Assembly: GCA_001414485.1 (NCBI GenBank)
Contig: LLEY01000250.1
Coordinates: forward strand, 1-64,000
DNA length: 64,000 nt
Source: Calycina herbarum
Lineage: Eukaryota > Ascomycota > Leotiomycetes > Helotiales > Pezizellaceae
Direction: 5' to 3'
Positions 44,665 through 56,792 of this stretch are shown here, one piece after another. Under the pieces are notes generated by a model. The model had not been told where the DNA came from. It worked only from the letters and a program-made list of their open reading frames with translations, and made no database searches. A program made the position numbers and the translations under genes. How positions within the stretch are numbered: position 1 is the stretch's first letter; each line of letters starts with the position of its first letter.

Positions 44665-46569
44665 TTATGCGACAGGCCGGATCAATTTCTCAGCTGGACC
44701 CCGTGAGATGGTTCCATGAGACTTCTCAGCATGAATAAGTAAGGCAATTCGATCTTTGAGGCTGATATTGCAAATCCGACATTCAACATGGTTCCCCTTT
44801 TCTAGCTTCTTGACGTGCTTCCTTAGAAAGTGCCTACTTAAGGAACCGGGGTTTGTATATGAGACAACCCTCTCACGCATTGTTAGATTCGGATTTCCAA
44901 CGTACAAGAAACACATGGTTGGCCTCTTGTCTGTCTTGATCGATAATACCGCCCTGTTTAATATACTATCCGACGCTAATGCTATCACTTTTTCGGGTTT
45001 GACGGTCATGTCGTTTGCGAATTGACCTATTTGAACACGACGGCAGGGTGTCCCTTCCTCCACGCCACAGTATGCGGTCACAGCTTTGATAGCTGTGATC
45101 CTCCGTTGATGTTCTTTTTCTAGCGACGTCTCGGGCAGAGTCAATATAGAGTCTATTAGGAGGAGCTGTTCCGGCGTCATTTGATCTGACCGCTGTAATG
45201 CCTCTCGAGTCTCCTCGTGGACTACCTTTCCAGACAACTGTCGCTCGCTATCGATCACAGGCTGCTCCTTCTTGAATCTGTCAACAATCTGGACAAGCAA
45301 CTTCCTTCGCTGCCGCTGTTTCTCATTTGTGACGCGTCGACAGGCTTTCTGGTGCTTCTCCTTACTATGACTATCTAGTGGAGCTTCTGCAAATTTCTTC
45401 GCCCGCTCAATCAATTTGACAATACATGGCAGGCGATTGACAGATGTGGATTGCTTTGTGGTCAACTTCCATGGACGGCGGGGATCAATGGACCGGCTCA
45501 TTGAACATGCGAATCTCATCAAATCCTTCTCTGGCTTCATACCACGGTAAATCTTAGCAACATCCGCAGTGATCCTTCGATCGAGGTAGTGTTTGAGGAA
45601 AGTATCGATGCTAGAATGTTGTAGGATCAGGTTCTGTAGGGACTCGCTAACATCCGCTATGAGACCCATACTATATTAGTATATAAACTATGATGTAGGA
45701 GTATTAGCACTTACGGCTCTCGTTTAAGGCCTTTGCTGCCCAATCACGGAGTTTATAGGGCCCTGTTACAGCAGCAAAGCCGGTGATCTGACCACCTATC
45801 TTCATCCGGTAGCGTACCGAATCCGACGTGAGCTGTACTTCATGAGCAATACGGACGCCGCAGGCTTCACGGACAGCCTGGCAGAAGACGAAATTATCAT
45901 CCAGCTCCTCCCTCAACGGCAACGCTTGCTCATTTAGTCCATCCATGACCTCGAGACTATATAGCTTCTCCGGGGAAGTAATTCTCGGGGACTTAAAGGC
46001 CTGGACCTTGAATAGCATGCCGAGTAGGAAGACGTGAGGGCTAAGTACCAGAGTTGGGTCGAAGATGATCTCTGGGATTGGGAAGGTATTACTTAAGGGT
46101 CGGTTAGCAGAGTAGAGCAAAGGCAGAAGCGGACTATACGAACGCATCTTTCGAGCCGAGATAGCCTTTTGTATATTCAGCTGTAAGCTCAATAAAGAGT
46201 CGAGGACGGCTTCCATTCGGGTCTCGGATTAGGTTAAATTTAAAATGTCGAAAACGGAGATTCACAAGCGCCTCTGGTCGATTCCCAGTTATTCCTGCGA
46301 GCTGGCAGAAGAGAATCAATTGAATGCGAAGCCAGCCGATCTCGAAAGTCATCTCTGTTGTGGCAAGAAGTACGCGAGCAAACTCGGCCAGATCTTCGAC
46401 ATACATCGTAGCACTCTCTCGCTTTGTATTAATTAGTTTCTTTTCCTTAGCCACAACCCTAACAACCTAAGGATCACGTCAGCATTGGATGCTAGATAAT
46501 TAGAAGGAAATTTAAAGATATGCTCACATCTTGACCCTGTCGTTGGACCATATCATCAATCTTAATCAT
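44665..46569 (-). CDS. DUF3435 tyrosine-recombinase-like protein with C-terminal C2H2-type finger
   Basis: Four exons: 46569-46528, 46466-46144, 46091-45715 and 45656-44665; introns of 61, 52 and 58 bp (GTGAGC, GTTCGT, GTAAGT donors) restore one frame of 577 residues. Diagnostic DUF3435 stretches: MYVEDLAEFARVLLATTEMTF, GITGNRPEALVNLRFRH, RPRLFIELTAEYTKGYLG, FPIPEIIFDPTLVLSPHVFL and LILQHSSIDTFLKHYLDRR (probable catalytic His/Tyr region). Near the C-terminus ECRICNISL… HAEKSH is a C2H2 finger; the preceding CFLYVGNP lacks the usual second Cys (Tyr). DUF3435 proteins include the captain recombinases that move Starship elements; many others are relics. The N-terminus is shorter than I expect for the family, so an upstream exon may be missing. 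No premature stop. Confidence 0.82.
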
Positions 46570-47258
46570 TATCCCAAATTAATCATTCTCTTACCGTGGA
46601 ATAGCAATGTATTAACAATGTGCTTTTCGACTATGCAAGTTTCTACAAGGCCTAGGCAGCAGAATATCGTTTAACCCGGAGATTATTACATACACTGTCT
46701 AGCGAGGGAGCTTGACTCGACTTAAGATTACGGTTGACAATATGGTCACTCTACTTCAAGCTGCTTTTTAAAAAAACATGATGTACGTTAATCAGTGTCC
46801 TGGCGAATATAAAACCCCTTTACACCAATCACTCCCCTCACCTCGCCTAAATGTCGTACTTTTCCTGACCTAAATTGATTCAATTCTTATTAGAAATAGT
46901 GGAAGTATGGAACTGAAGTTGCTGGTCCCATTCAGGATACACCCCAGTAAACATTTCTGTATTGTTGTATATTGGTGTTTGCGGGTAGAAGGATGTCTGT
47001 AAATTAAGAGGATTGCTCGAATACGTCAATGTAAGTATAGTTGGCACCACACATTGGGAACGGAGAGATAAGAACGATGGCAAAGCAACAGGATTCAAGG
47101 GATGTAGTTCGCCGTAAGGACTCTGATAACTAGATTAGCCAAGGCGTGATGATGGTGTGGCCCAACTAACGCAGTCTCCCTTGCGATTCCTATCCCAAAA
47201 CAGCTAGACTTCTATTTTCGAACAGGCTATACTTCGTACATGGCCCAAATAACCCCCA
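46570..47258. other. AT-rich upstream region of the DUF3435 gene
   Basis: A minus frame at 47098-46880 (MNPVALPSFLSLRSQ…) has no family. If the DUF3435 gene is N-terminally truncated its missing part is not visible here. It contains the short dispersed motif at 47166-47197 shared with 36171-36202. Confidence 0.45.
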
Positions 47259-47690
47259 TTTTACGTCCGTGCGCTCCTCTAGAAGGTTCCATAAAATCAG
47301 GCACCTTAGCTAATGAGTATATTATGCTTCTCTCGCTGCTTTTCTGTACTGTTTAGCTGTTCAACCATACAGTGACCATGGACCAGACGTTATACACAAT
47401 ACCTACCCCAAAAACACCCCAAAAACAGTGCTCCCGCGATGACAGACTTCGAATCCAAACTTTGTACTTTGATACTGGCTATACAGAAGATGAAATTGTC
47501 TTATAAGCGCTTAAGGAGTGCTGTACAAGAGGCCTGGGAATCGATAGCATATGCTCCGGTGGCTGATTTGATCAAAGGGACGGGTGATCGATGTATTGAA
47601 GTGATTTTAGCAGATGGAGGGTATACAAAATACTAAGGATTTTCTTAAAGCAGCATTGCCAAGCATTTTTTTGAAGCACGGACGTAAAAT
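47259..47690 (+). mobile_element. 432-bp internally deleted Tc1/mariner-like relic
   Basis: Perfect 15-bp terminal inverted repeats: ATTTTACGTCCGTGC at 47259-47273 and its complement GCACGGACGTAAAAT at 47676-47690. Between them, 47439-47636 encodes the end of a transposase (…AWESIAYAPVADLIKGTGDRCIEVILADGGYTKY), matching the C-terminus of Tc1-type DDE transposases, which normally ends …MPxRCQAVIxAxGxxTKY close to the right inverted repeat. The catalytic domain is missing. A TA target duplication is not clear. Confidence 0.65.
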
Positions 47691-47887
47691 CGGATAAATA
47701 GAGTGGGTAATACTAGGTAAACAAGATCGGAAGAGGAAAAATCACATGACGCAAGGAGAAAACATCATCGTTGGTTTAATATCAAGAATTATGCATTGAT
47801 CTATTACAGCGTGGCTAGCCACTTCCTTTGCAAGCTCTCGGTGAAGTTAACAAGGACTTCTAAGGCCGCCCAGACGTCCTTGCCACC

Positions 47888-49430
47888 TTACGTCTGCTTC
47901 CGAGGTCGGCCACGTCGCTTCTTTGGCTCTCCCTCCTGGGCATCAGGCAGCCCAGCAGCCAGCCGACTTCGTTTCTGAGGCCGCTTCCTACCCCTGGTCC
48001 CGGTCCCAACTTCCGTCATGAACGCTTCCACCAGTTCCTCAGCTCCAGCTAATTCAGATTCGGGCATCCACGTCTCCTTCCATTCCACCCGATAGTGCTT
48101 CTCACGGCCGACCATTTTCTGGCCGATAATTTTACGAATTTCCCATTGATGATTGGGATCTATGATTGGAGCTGCTGGTTGAGGTTCTTCTAGACGGAAC
48201 TCAAGATTAAAATCCGTGTCCCTCCCAATCCTGATACCTTTGAGAAAGCCGTGGATGGGCCACTCCTCGTATTTAGCAGTTGTCTCCGAATTCACTGTAC
48301 TAGAAGGGCCCTGGGAAGGTAGTAGCACGGAGACTTGCTCATCACCTACCAGCGTTGGTAGGCCTAAGGGGAGGAGCTCTCCGGCATCAAGCTTTGCGTT
48401 ATGCTGATTGCAGTATGAAGGAGCTTTGTAACACGGTTGCGAGGGAAGTGTCTGTCGTTCTAGAGGTTGTAAGTCCTCCTCTTCCCCTTCACTGGTATCG
48501 TGACTGTAGTCCTCGTCCTCATGATTGTCAGGACCATCCTCCTTTCCGCTCTCTTCTGAGGTCTCGAATTGGAAGGTATCTCCTCGGCCTTCTGTTGCGG
48601 TGCGTTCCCTTTCAATAGTAGAGGGGTTGTCGTTGCCCAAAAGTGCTAGTTCACTTCTCTCGTCATCCACGCCTAAATTTGTAGGCTGCAGGTACAGTGT
48701 GCGATCCTCTAATCTGCATTGCGACTTTCCATTCTCGGTATACGGGTTGGGATAGGACAGCCCAGCTGAATAGGGAGAGTGAGGTGGAGCCAAGTCGTCT
48801 AGCTCTGGCGAAGAGAGTGGACGCTGATTGCCATCCTCAATATCCGACCATGCTCCCTGATCGGTCGGATCAGCTGGCTTGCTGGACTCGAGGACGGCAT
48901 CGGCTCTAATTTCAAGCGAGGCAGAGCCAGAAATAGGTGCAGTATCAGAATCAAGGTTGAGCCCGCTATCATCATCAACAAGTATCACTGGCTCGTCTGT
49001 GTATCGTTAGAGGGGTGCTTACTACTACGATAAGATCTAACGTACCTCGAGTGCCTTGAATACGCGTTCCTACCGAAGTCTGTTCCTTTGAATGCGGATA
49101 TAAAATATCTTCAACAGATGGAAACTCATTATCTGAGTCGCCTTCCGCTTCGCTCTCAGAGTTGGTGAGGTTATAAATATGGCCTGCGATTGTATAGCAC
49201 GTTAGACAGGCTCTTTCTAAAATTCTCCATGACTTACCTCGGTTCGCAATCATGTCAGCTTCGGGCCGACGCCCTCGAGGCAGCGCTATAGAAGAGTTGG
49301 ACTGGGGACTGCAATTCATTGTTGGGCGTTGTTGGTTATGTAGTGACGCTGGGTGGGATTTGGTTGCGGGATATGATGACTTTGAAGAGGGCTGCCAAAA
49401 CTGGACATGGTCTAAATTAACAGTAGCCAT
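47888..49430 (-). CDS. Chromodomain/AT-hook protein, 479 residues
   Basis: Three exons: 49430-49238, 49183-49046 and 48996-47888, with introns of 54 bp (GTAAGT…ATCGCAG) and 49 bp (GTACGT…ACACAG) in phase 1. The N-terminal 390 residues are acidic, Ser/Glu-rich and probably disordered. At about 394-436 a chromodomain-like fold is seen (HQWEIRKIIGQKMVGREKHYRVEW… TWMPESELAGAEELVEAF). The C-terminus ends in a basic AT-hook (KKRRGRPRKQ, about 469-478). The protein is expected to be nuclear and to bind chromatin. Such genes occur both as chromatin factors and as relatives of chromodomain retroelements. The gene is intact; its closeness to the recombinase gene is notable. Confidence 0.75.
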
Positions 49431-50744
49431 ATCAAAAAAAATATTCAGTTGATCAAAGGAGAACGGTTGAGAGATAGTAAAAATGCTGGTTTTTGAGCTG
49501 GGTGGTCCTTCTTAAGCAGAAATACAGTAGATTATATAGCCACCTCGTAACCTGCCCCCTGTGCCTATCTGCCGTCTACAACTTCTCAATCCTGCCTTCC
49601 GCTCTCGTTTGCCAAGTTGTCAGCCTATCCACAAGGCAGTTCTCATCATTGTCGGAATTAACCTTGCCCTCCTCCACTTCATGCAAATGGACCTTGACCC
49701 AATCTTCCTTGTCCGGACAACGCCGTCTTGCCACTGCCAGTCCATACCGCACTATTTCCAAGGAACAGTAGCCCGTCGTGTAGATTCAACGCGTCTTGAA
49801 CATTCGTAGAGATTTTGCGTTCGGGATCTGGTGGGAACTCATGAAGAATCTGTCTTTCATGCCCGGTAGCTGTGATCTGCGGATTCTGCTGCTCTACCTA
49901 GCGCACTTCGCATACCCGTTCATCCCCTTCGGTCCCGTATTTTCGTATTCTCGTGTCAAGACGAGACAAATCGTGATCAGTGCATGGATAGACGTAATCG
50001 TTCGACGGTCTTCAAAGAGCTGGATGTCGTATTCGGCCTGTAACTTGCTGAAACAGCTCCCACGATCCAGTCCACTGCTGCCACGTACGCAGATGTCGGC
50101 CCTTTTGTCGCAAATTAGCCTAGATCCAAGACGTACACTGCCACGAATGTCTGGTGCTAGAACTCACCGCCAGTTTTCTCCTGCAGCTGCTAGCATAGGT
50201 CTTTTTCGTAACAAGGCAGGTCCCGGCCGCGACATTGCTGAGGCATTTTCTCCATTGGCCAGATCGTGAGTGTTACGTACTGCCAAAGCAAAATCCCACC
50301 GCTTGCTGCTCAGCCATTGCTGTCCTAGGTGTAATCGTGCGACGACGAGGTCGAAGAGATACCTGATTTCAGCCCATATTGGCTCTATTGCCCGTATCTC
50401 AGCCAGTAAAGTGTGGATCACTAAGAGCAAGAGGGTCACCGTCGCAGATTCAGGAGTATCGAAGGGCGACGGAATTAACGGGTGTGCGGCCAGATTTCAG
50501 CTGCGGCGAGTCCGACGGCGGGGATGAGGGTGGGCCAGGTGAGAGGTATGGATGGCGCATGAGAGCGCATGATGAGAGTGGCCAAGCGGTCGAAATGGGG
50601 TGTTGGAAGAAATGTTGAAGAGGAAGATGGTCGAGGGGTGAGGAGCGGGGAGCTTTATACCTCGCGAAAGCGGCGTCGGGCCCGTGCACGCGCCTTGCCC
50701 GATGCGGCGGCCGCTAAACCCGGGGGGGCAAACCGGCGGACTGA
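49431..50744. other. GC-rich stretch, unassigned
   Basis: Many overlapping frames on both strands with no clear gene. One minus-strand reading at about 50010-49755 (…YVYPCTDHDLSRL… ILHEFPPDPERK… NVQDALNLHDGLLFLGN) faintly resembles the linker between RNase H and integrase of a gypsy element, with stops. 50640-50740 is very GC-rich (GCGGCCGC, CCCGGGGGGG) and ends abruptly at the AT-rich block. Confidence 0.4.
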
Positions 50745-52682
50745 GATAATAGAACGACTTATAAAATATATAATTTTAGTACTATATATAGAGTTAAGTA
50801 TAGCTAAGGAATTAGTATTCGTATTTTTTAAAAAGGTAGTCTTAAGATATAGACTATCTAAAGAAATACTCTTAGATAGAGATAAACTCTTTATCTTTAA
50901 ATTTTAGATCGCTTTTATAAAATGATTAGATATAAAAAGAAAGCTTTCTATAGCTTTTCACTCTTAGATAAACAGAGGAAACGAACGTATAAAGTAAGTA
51001 GTTAAGATATACCTTCGTTATTATATAAACTACTAGTAAAATAACTAGGTAGAACTACTGCTTTTAATATAGTTTATATATAATAGTTTAGTAATAGAAA
51101 TAATACTTATTATACTATTCTATACTAACTTTAGATATAAATTAGTAGTATATTAAGAACTACTATCTACGACTATTAATAATTAGCTTACTCGTATTTA
51201 GGTCTTAAAAATTAAAAGATTATATAAAGAACTTATAAAGAACTTATAGTTTATAGCTAAAAGGAACGTATACTACTATAATAAACGACGTAGTTAAGAG
51301 CTAACGTTAAAAAAGAGAGATAAAGTCTACTTAGTATAAAAGAATATTAATATAAAAAGACTAAGTAATAAACTAGATTATAAAAAACTTAGACTATTTA
51401 AAATTAAACGAGTTAAAGAACCTTTAAATTATAAACTAGCGCTACTAAAGATAATAAACATCTACTTAGTATTCTATATATCTCTACTTAAACTAGTACT
51501 ACTAGAAGCACTACTAGCTCTACGTATAAAAATCTAACTAGTAAATCTAAATACTAAATATAAGATTAAGAGAATTCTTAACTATAAAACTATTAGAGGA
51601 CGAATTAAGTATTTAATTAAATAGATAGATTATCTATACTTAGAAAACACTTAGAAACTAAAAGAAAGCCTTATCTATTACTTAAAGGAACTTTAAGAAG
51701 TTCTACTAATAAAACCTAAGGCTGTCTAGAACTTAGAACTAGGGTTAGATAAAGAAATATTATTAGAAAGTATCTACTTAACGAAAGAAGCTATCTTAAA
51801 AGTAGGAAACTAGGAAGATAAGGAATCGAGAAGAGGACTCGAAGGAGGAAGACTCGGAGGAGTAATAGAGAGTCGTTTACGTATAAGGCTAAAGAAAAAT
51901 TAATATATAGGTTTTCAAGGTTTAGAAGAAGAAATAACGAGATAGCTAGAGCTATTATGAAACCTTTTTAATCGAATATACTTAAAGTAATAAGAAGATT
52001 TAAAGAGCTCTAGAAAGCATCGACGAGACTGTTTATAATAAAAAGAATAGGTTGTTACCGGACGTTATATAGATTCGATTTATATAGTAAGAGCTAGACA
52101 CTCTTTTCGTTTAATATAAGAGAAGGATATGTTTATATATAGAGGAGAGTTAATACCTATCTAACGATATATTTTAGATTATATACTAGCGTAGAGACAC
52201 GCTAGGTTAAGAAGGGGATAGTATTATAAATCACGTGCTAGTACGTAACTAAGTAAAGCCTAAGCGACGTTCTAATAGAATAAACACTATTATAACTCTA
52301 AAAGAAAGAAAGAATTAAATATAGTAGAATATATAATCCTAGGATCTTATTATAGTTATATTACGTAACTTAGTTAGAAGCAGTTAGGTAATAGAGTCTA
52401 GTTTTAAGAAGCTCTAGAAATAGAGTTAGACTCTATCTTCAGGACTCCTACTAAGTAGGACTCTAATATAAACGAAGGTTCTATATAAGACTAGCACGTC
52501 TGCTATTAGATAGGAGCTTCGTACTTAACTTTAGTTATTAATCTTATTATCTTATTTAATATCTTTAATATAAGTAACAAGTTTACTTCTAAGTAAATAA
52601 CCTAGTATATCTATACTTCTTACCTATATACTAACCTTCGAGACTTAGTTATCTTTGTTTAGTTCGTTTGAGTTTCGTTATA
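50745..52682 (+). mobile_element. 3' half of a second gypsy element, extremely RIP-mutated
   Basis: From 50745 the sequence aligns by eye with 6744 onward of the first gypsy element (for example TAGAACGACTTA, GAAATACTCTTAGATAGAGA, CGACGTAGTTAAGAGC), with nearly every CpA turned into TpA. It includes the integrase end and the chromodomain region (to about 51660). Downstream of that the sequence differs from the first element, so the antisense ORF is absent or unrecognisable. The polypurine tract GAAGGGGATAG precedes a 461-bp LTR (52222-52682). The 5' half is missing, cut at the GC/AT junction. Confidence 0.82.
52222..52682 (+). repeat. 3' LTR of the second gypsy element
   Basis: It starts TATTATAAATCACG (expected TGTCACGAATCACG) and ends GAGTTTCGTTATA (expected TTACA), both fitting RIP. 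The end 120 bases match the first element's LTR well; the middle differs, and the GGATCC cluster is not present. Confidence 0.75.
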
Positions 52683-53390
52683 CCGCTCTTAGTATACTAA
52701 TTCGTAAGATAATTCTTCTCTTAAACTACTAAAAATAGAGGTATATTCTAACCCTCGCTATTTATATAAGTAATTACTATAGTCTATTCTCGATTACCTA
52801 GCTAAACTATCTTATCTCTACTACGTCGATCAACGTGTATAACAACTATAGCTAGGCTTATAATACCTATTATAAAGCCTATCTTATTAAAGTTATAGAA
52901 GTCGTAATCTAAAACACTATATTTTACTCTTATATTCTCTATAAGTTAAAACTATACGCTAATAAGCTCTAGATCTTTATATAAGGCTCTTTAAAAGTCG
53001 TAAATACGATTAAAACACGTCTTTAATTCTAGTTAACGTTATATAAATCGAGATATCTAAAGCTTACTAACACGTCTTTCTCTCTATAATTTAAGAATAT
53101 AATTCGCTATATCTTCTATACTAGCTAGCTAGGGCGTAAATCCTCTTATATCTAGATCAAGTATATATCGAATAATCACCTTCTTCTCTAGGTTATTTAA
53201 TTTAAGGTTTAGTAGTAGACGTTTATAAAGAGTAGTATAACCGTTTATTCGAAGTTAGAGCGTAGATTCGAGAATATTATAGATTTTCGTAGTAGACTAA
53301 CGACTTAGCTTTTTAGCTGTATAGATAGCCTCGATAGCTAAGATAATTCGTACTTCTTACGTTTAAATTTCTATTTAGAGCGGTTATGTC
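52683..53390 (-). pseudogene. Pogo-type transposase (copy 2), N-terminal part, RIP-mutated
   Basis: On the minus strand from about 53390: a psq-type helix-turn-helix (RIILAIEAIYTAKKLS…), the CENP-B-like region (VIIRYILDLDIRGFTP-stop-LASIEDIANYIL) and the first DDE motif (DFYNFNKIGFIIGIIS, expected DFYNFDETGFMMGVIS). Reading stops at 52683 exactly where the gypsy LTR ends, so that element inserted into this transposase. Stops abound; not functional. Family: Tc1/mariner superfamily, Fot1/pogo branch. Confidence 0.75.
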
Positions 53391-54560
53391 GTTATATAAG
53401 TGAATAAGCCTCTGACTCATATCTATCTACGTGACTAGCACGCTAGTACCACGCTAGCACAAGCATAAATAGTCGTACTTCGAGTACCTAGAATAGTCGG
53501 AGAGAATATAATACGTATATATAACTAGACAGATTTATAACTAAGTTATACTAACAGGTTAAGAAAACGCGTATTAAAGTTAGAGTATAGTTAGTAGAGG
53601 AAAAGTACGTAGAGTACTAATATACGTAGAGTACTAATAAACTACGTTATTAAACTTATATTTTAGGTAAATATAATTATATACTTAGCTAGTAGTAGTG
53701 TAATATACTAGGTTTATCTTTGCCTTCTTAGACTTGAAGTAGTCGGTATTAATATATAACTTTACTATAATTTCAGTCTCTTAAGTATTATACGTAATCT
53801 AGTTATCTTTTATTATAAATATACGTAGATTCTCTACTCTACTAGTCTTCTTAGAAGACTAGGTAGTAGGAGTTAATTAAGTAACCTTTTTAGCTTTTAG
53901 CTTTGTAGAGGTATATTTATAGTATATATATATTTCTACTTCTTAAGATATAGATCTAGTATTAACTTCGAGGTAGTAAACCTTATTCGTAAGAGTAGTT
54001 ATCGTTTAAAGGATTTATTATAAGATATTATCGACTAAAAGAGAAGAAAGTAACTTAGACTTTACTACTATAGAAGAGCTAGCAGCTACTTTGCTAGTAG
54101 GTAGAAATAGTAGTACTATAGCTTAGGAAGAGGTCTTAGTCTTTTAAGAGCTAGTATTAATAGTAGGTAGTAAGAGTAAAGATAAAGGCTCTTTATCTAA
54201 TAGCTTATTAAGCTAGCTAAGAGAGGAGCGTCGAAGCTTATTACTACGTATAAAGAGATTTATTATAAGGTAAATATATATATTTTCGTTTATAAATAGT
54301 ATTATTAGTTTTAAGATATTCGTATACCTTCTTAAACGAGAGTAAGAGTTTAGTTTTAGTATAACAGCTCTCTATAAATATACTAAAAGAAGTACTTATA
54401 GAATAGTACTTATATTCGAAGAAAACTAAACTAAAGAGAGAAGAGAAGAGTTAGTACACTCTGTCTCTATTTATATATACTAAGCGAGACCTCGGTAGAA
54501 CCTCGGCACGTGATCCAGTCGTATGTGACTAGGACTATATATTATAATAATACTATTAAA
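53391..54560. other. RIP-mutated AT-rich DNA, origin not recognised
   Basis: Dense TA dinucleotides and stops in all frames. 53421-53465 has less decayed repeats (CTAGCACGCTAGTACCACGCTAGCAC) that could be a transposon end. I cannot assign the rest. Confidence 0.5.
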
Positions 54561-56290
54561 AAAACCCCTAGCTACTTATATTAATCGATTTCTAAGATAC
54601 CTTATATATACGAGTATTATATCTAATCTAACTATATAAACTATAACGTCGCTGCTTACCTTCGAAGCACTAGCGCTATATATTATTACTACTCTCTTTC
54701 TACTAAGTTTAAGTACTTTAAATAATTTCCTCGTCTTTCTTAATTATAAGACTTCTACCTTAGTAAATACGCCTCTTTCGCTTTCTCTTTCTCCTCTTTT
54801 TAAGCTGATTTACTTCTTATAACATCTTAATTTCAGCTCTTATAAGAGTACCTTCGTATATTATAATTTAAGCCTCCTTAGTAAGCTAATCGAATACCTT
54901 GTTAATTAATATAGAAAAGCTATCTTAGTATCGTATAATATAGTTTTTAAGATATATAGTCTAGAATTCAAGCTCTATTACGTTTTATAACGTCTTTAGA
55001 GTCTAGTATAGCTCGTTTATAAGAGATAGAGTTAGTATCTTTAGCCTTAGATTAAGCTAAGAAAGAACGTTCTTAGGATCGTATAGAACTAAGCTAGTCG
55101 CTTAAAATCTACTCTTAATATTCTACTTTATAAATATAGCTTTAAATACCTCTTTAAATATAGAAAGGAACTTAAGCTTAGTAATATACTAAATTCTAAT
55201 CTGAATAAGATTCTTAATCTACTTACTATATAATATCTTTAGTAGACTAAAACAGCTAATATTAAGAGGCTAAAGAATATAAGATAAGTATAGTAGTATA
55301 TAGAGAGAAATAATACTATTATCTTAATAGTATTACTAAAATTAAACTAAAATATATAACTTATAGCTATTAAGAATAAGAAGTCTATATCGTCTAACTA
55401 TATAACCTTTTATATACTTATTAAAGTACTAAATCTACTTAAATCTAATCTCGTTTATTATATATATATTCTTACTTAGCGTAATTACCTAATCTTATAA
55501 GAGATCTAACTTCTCGTACTAAGCTAAGAGGTAGTACTATCTCTTGAAAATAATAAATAGAAGAAGTGTCTAGCTATATAAGTTTATACTCTATATAATC
55601 GAAACCTACTCTCTATTTCCTAGCTAAGTAGTCTTTAGACGATTTCTTAACTCTAAGCTTATAATAACTTTAATAGTTGTAATAACCCTTATAAGAAACC
55701 TAGCTTTGTCGAAGTTATATATATTCTCCTCTATAATCCTATATTTAGTAATTATATTTTATACAAGCCTAAACCAGTCTCTAAGAACTATAGGGTCTTC
55801 GTACTAAGCTCTTTTATAATCGTACTTACGGCTAAATTTCGTCTTAATCTCTATACAGCGTTTAACAAAGGTAGAAGTCTAATTCTTACCTACTGGAGAC
55901 ACGTCGCGTTCAGAGAGAAGGTCTGCCATTTCTTAAACAGCTGCTAGCCAGGGTGGGAATCCGCGCAAATCTAGGTCGAGAATATATTATACAATAGCCA
56001 GCTCTTCTTAGGAGGTAAGTCTTTAAGTATTAGAGAGAGTGTCGCGTCGCAAAGGTAGTCCGTATAATCGGTTATAGAAGGATGTATAGGGCACGTCGTA
56101 CGCTTTAACACAAGCTCGCATACTCCTAAATTAACCTGATGTAAAGGCTTGAATAGCTAAAAGAATACGACCCTCTTAATCAGAGGGCTGGGCTTGATGT
56201 AGTAGTAGCATTTTTAATTTTTAAGTAGAGTGTCGCGTTTTGGTGTTCTCGTGATCCACTCGACCGGGTGATCCACTCGACCGGGAAATA
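54561..56290 (-). mobile_element. Pogo-type transposon (copy 1), RIP-mutated
   Basis: The transposase reads on the minus strand from ATG 56211: EGRILLAIQAFTSG-stop-FRSMRACVKAYDVPYTSFYNRL… IVxYILDLDLRGFPPWLAAV-stop-EMADLL (helix-turn-helix and CENP-B-like domains), the DDE motif IYNFDKARFLIRVI at about 55720 (expected IYNFDETGFMMGVI), and a C-terminal basic tail with RAEIKML-stop-E…KKRRRKR at about 54780-54850. The first 350 bp are much less mutated than the rest. The right end has the direct repeat GTGATCCACTCGACCGGG twice (56250-56288). The left end is not defined. Confidence 0.78.
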
Positions 56291-56792
56291 CGTTAACTTC
56301 TCTTATTTTATTTCCTTCTATACACAACTGGATCAATAAAAAAAATACTATAAAATACCAAGTATAACGCCAGCGAGAGTAAAATAACAAGAAACGAGAA
56401 CTTGTTAATATTCTAGTGAGTTAGTTCAAGTGATTTCATTATCAAGCCCCTTGAAATAATTTCTTTAGTCAAGTCTACTCACTAGAAGTACTTCATTCAT
56501 TCATTTACAAATATTTTCAAGTGCCTCTTTCCGGTTCGCTGTAGCTAGTTTAGCTAGTTAAAGAGGTAAGAAATACTTGCAACTTCTAAAAAGATCGCGT
56601 ATAGTGAATTTGAAGCCATTTGAAGGTGAATGAGGTAAATCCAAGATGATAGACTGGCACTAGCCGGTCTATAGCCACCGCTAGCTTGCGTCATTAGCAC
56701 AGAAGAGGTCCGCGAGTCCACTGTAAAATTCCGTCAACAACTCCACCGCCTTGACAACCACCAACCACCACTTCACAGACAACCACGACAGC
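56291..56792. other. AT-rich flank and promoter region
   Basis: Transition from the RIP block to normal DNA. It should hold the promoter and leader of the next gene. No further feature. Confidence 0.55.

Noticed and set aside
44665..46569. Calling the DUF3435 gene a proven Starship captain
   Set aside because: No element border, target duplication or empty site is visible, and the finger-bearing DUF3435 proteins include many that are not known to move elements.
54480..54560. Left inverted repeat of pogo copy 1 (GCACGTGATCCAGTCG)
   Set aside because: It resembles the right-end motif GTGATCCACTCG, but in the same, not inverted, orientation, and RIP makes the match unreliable.
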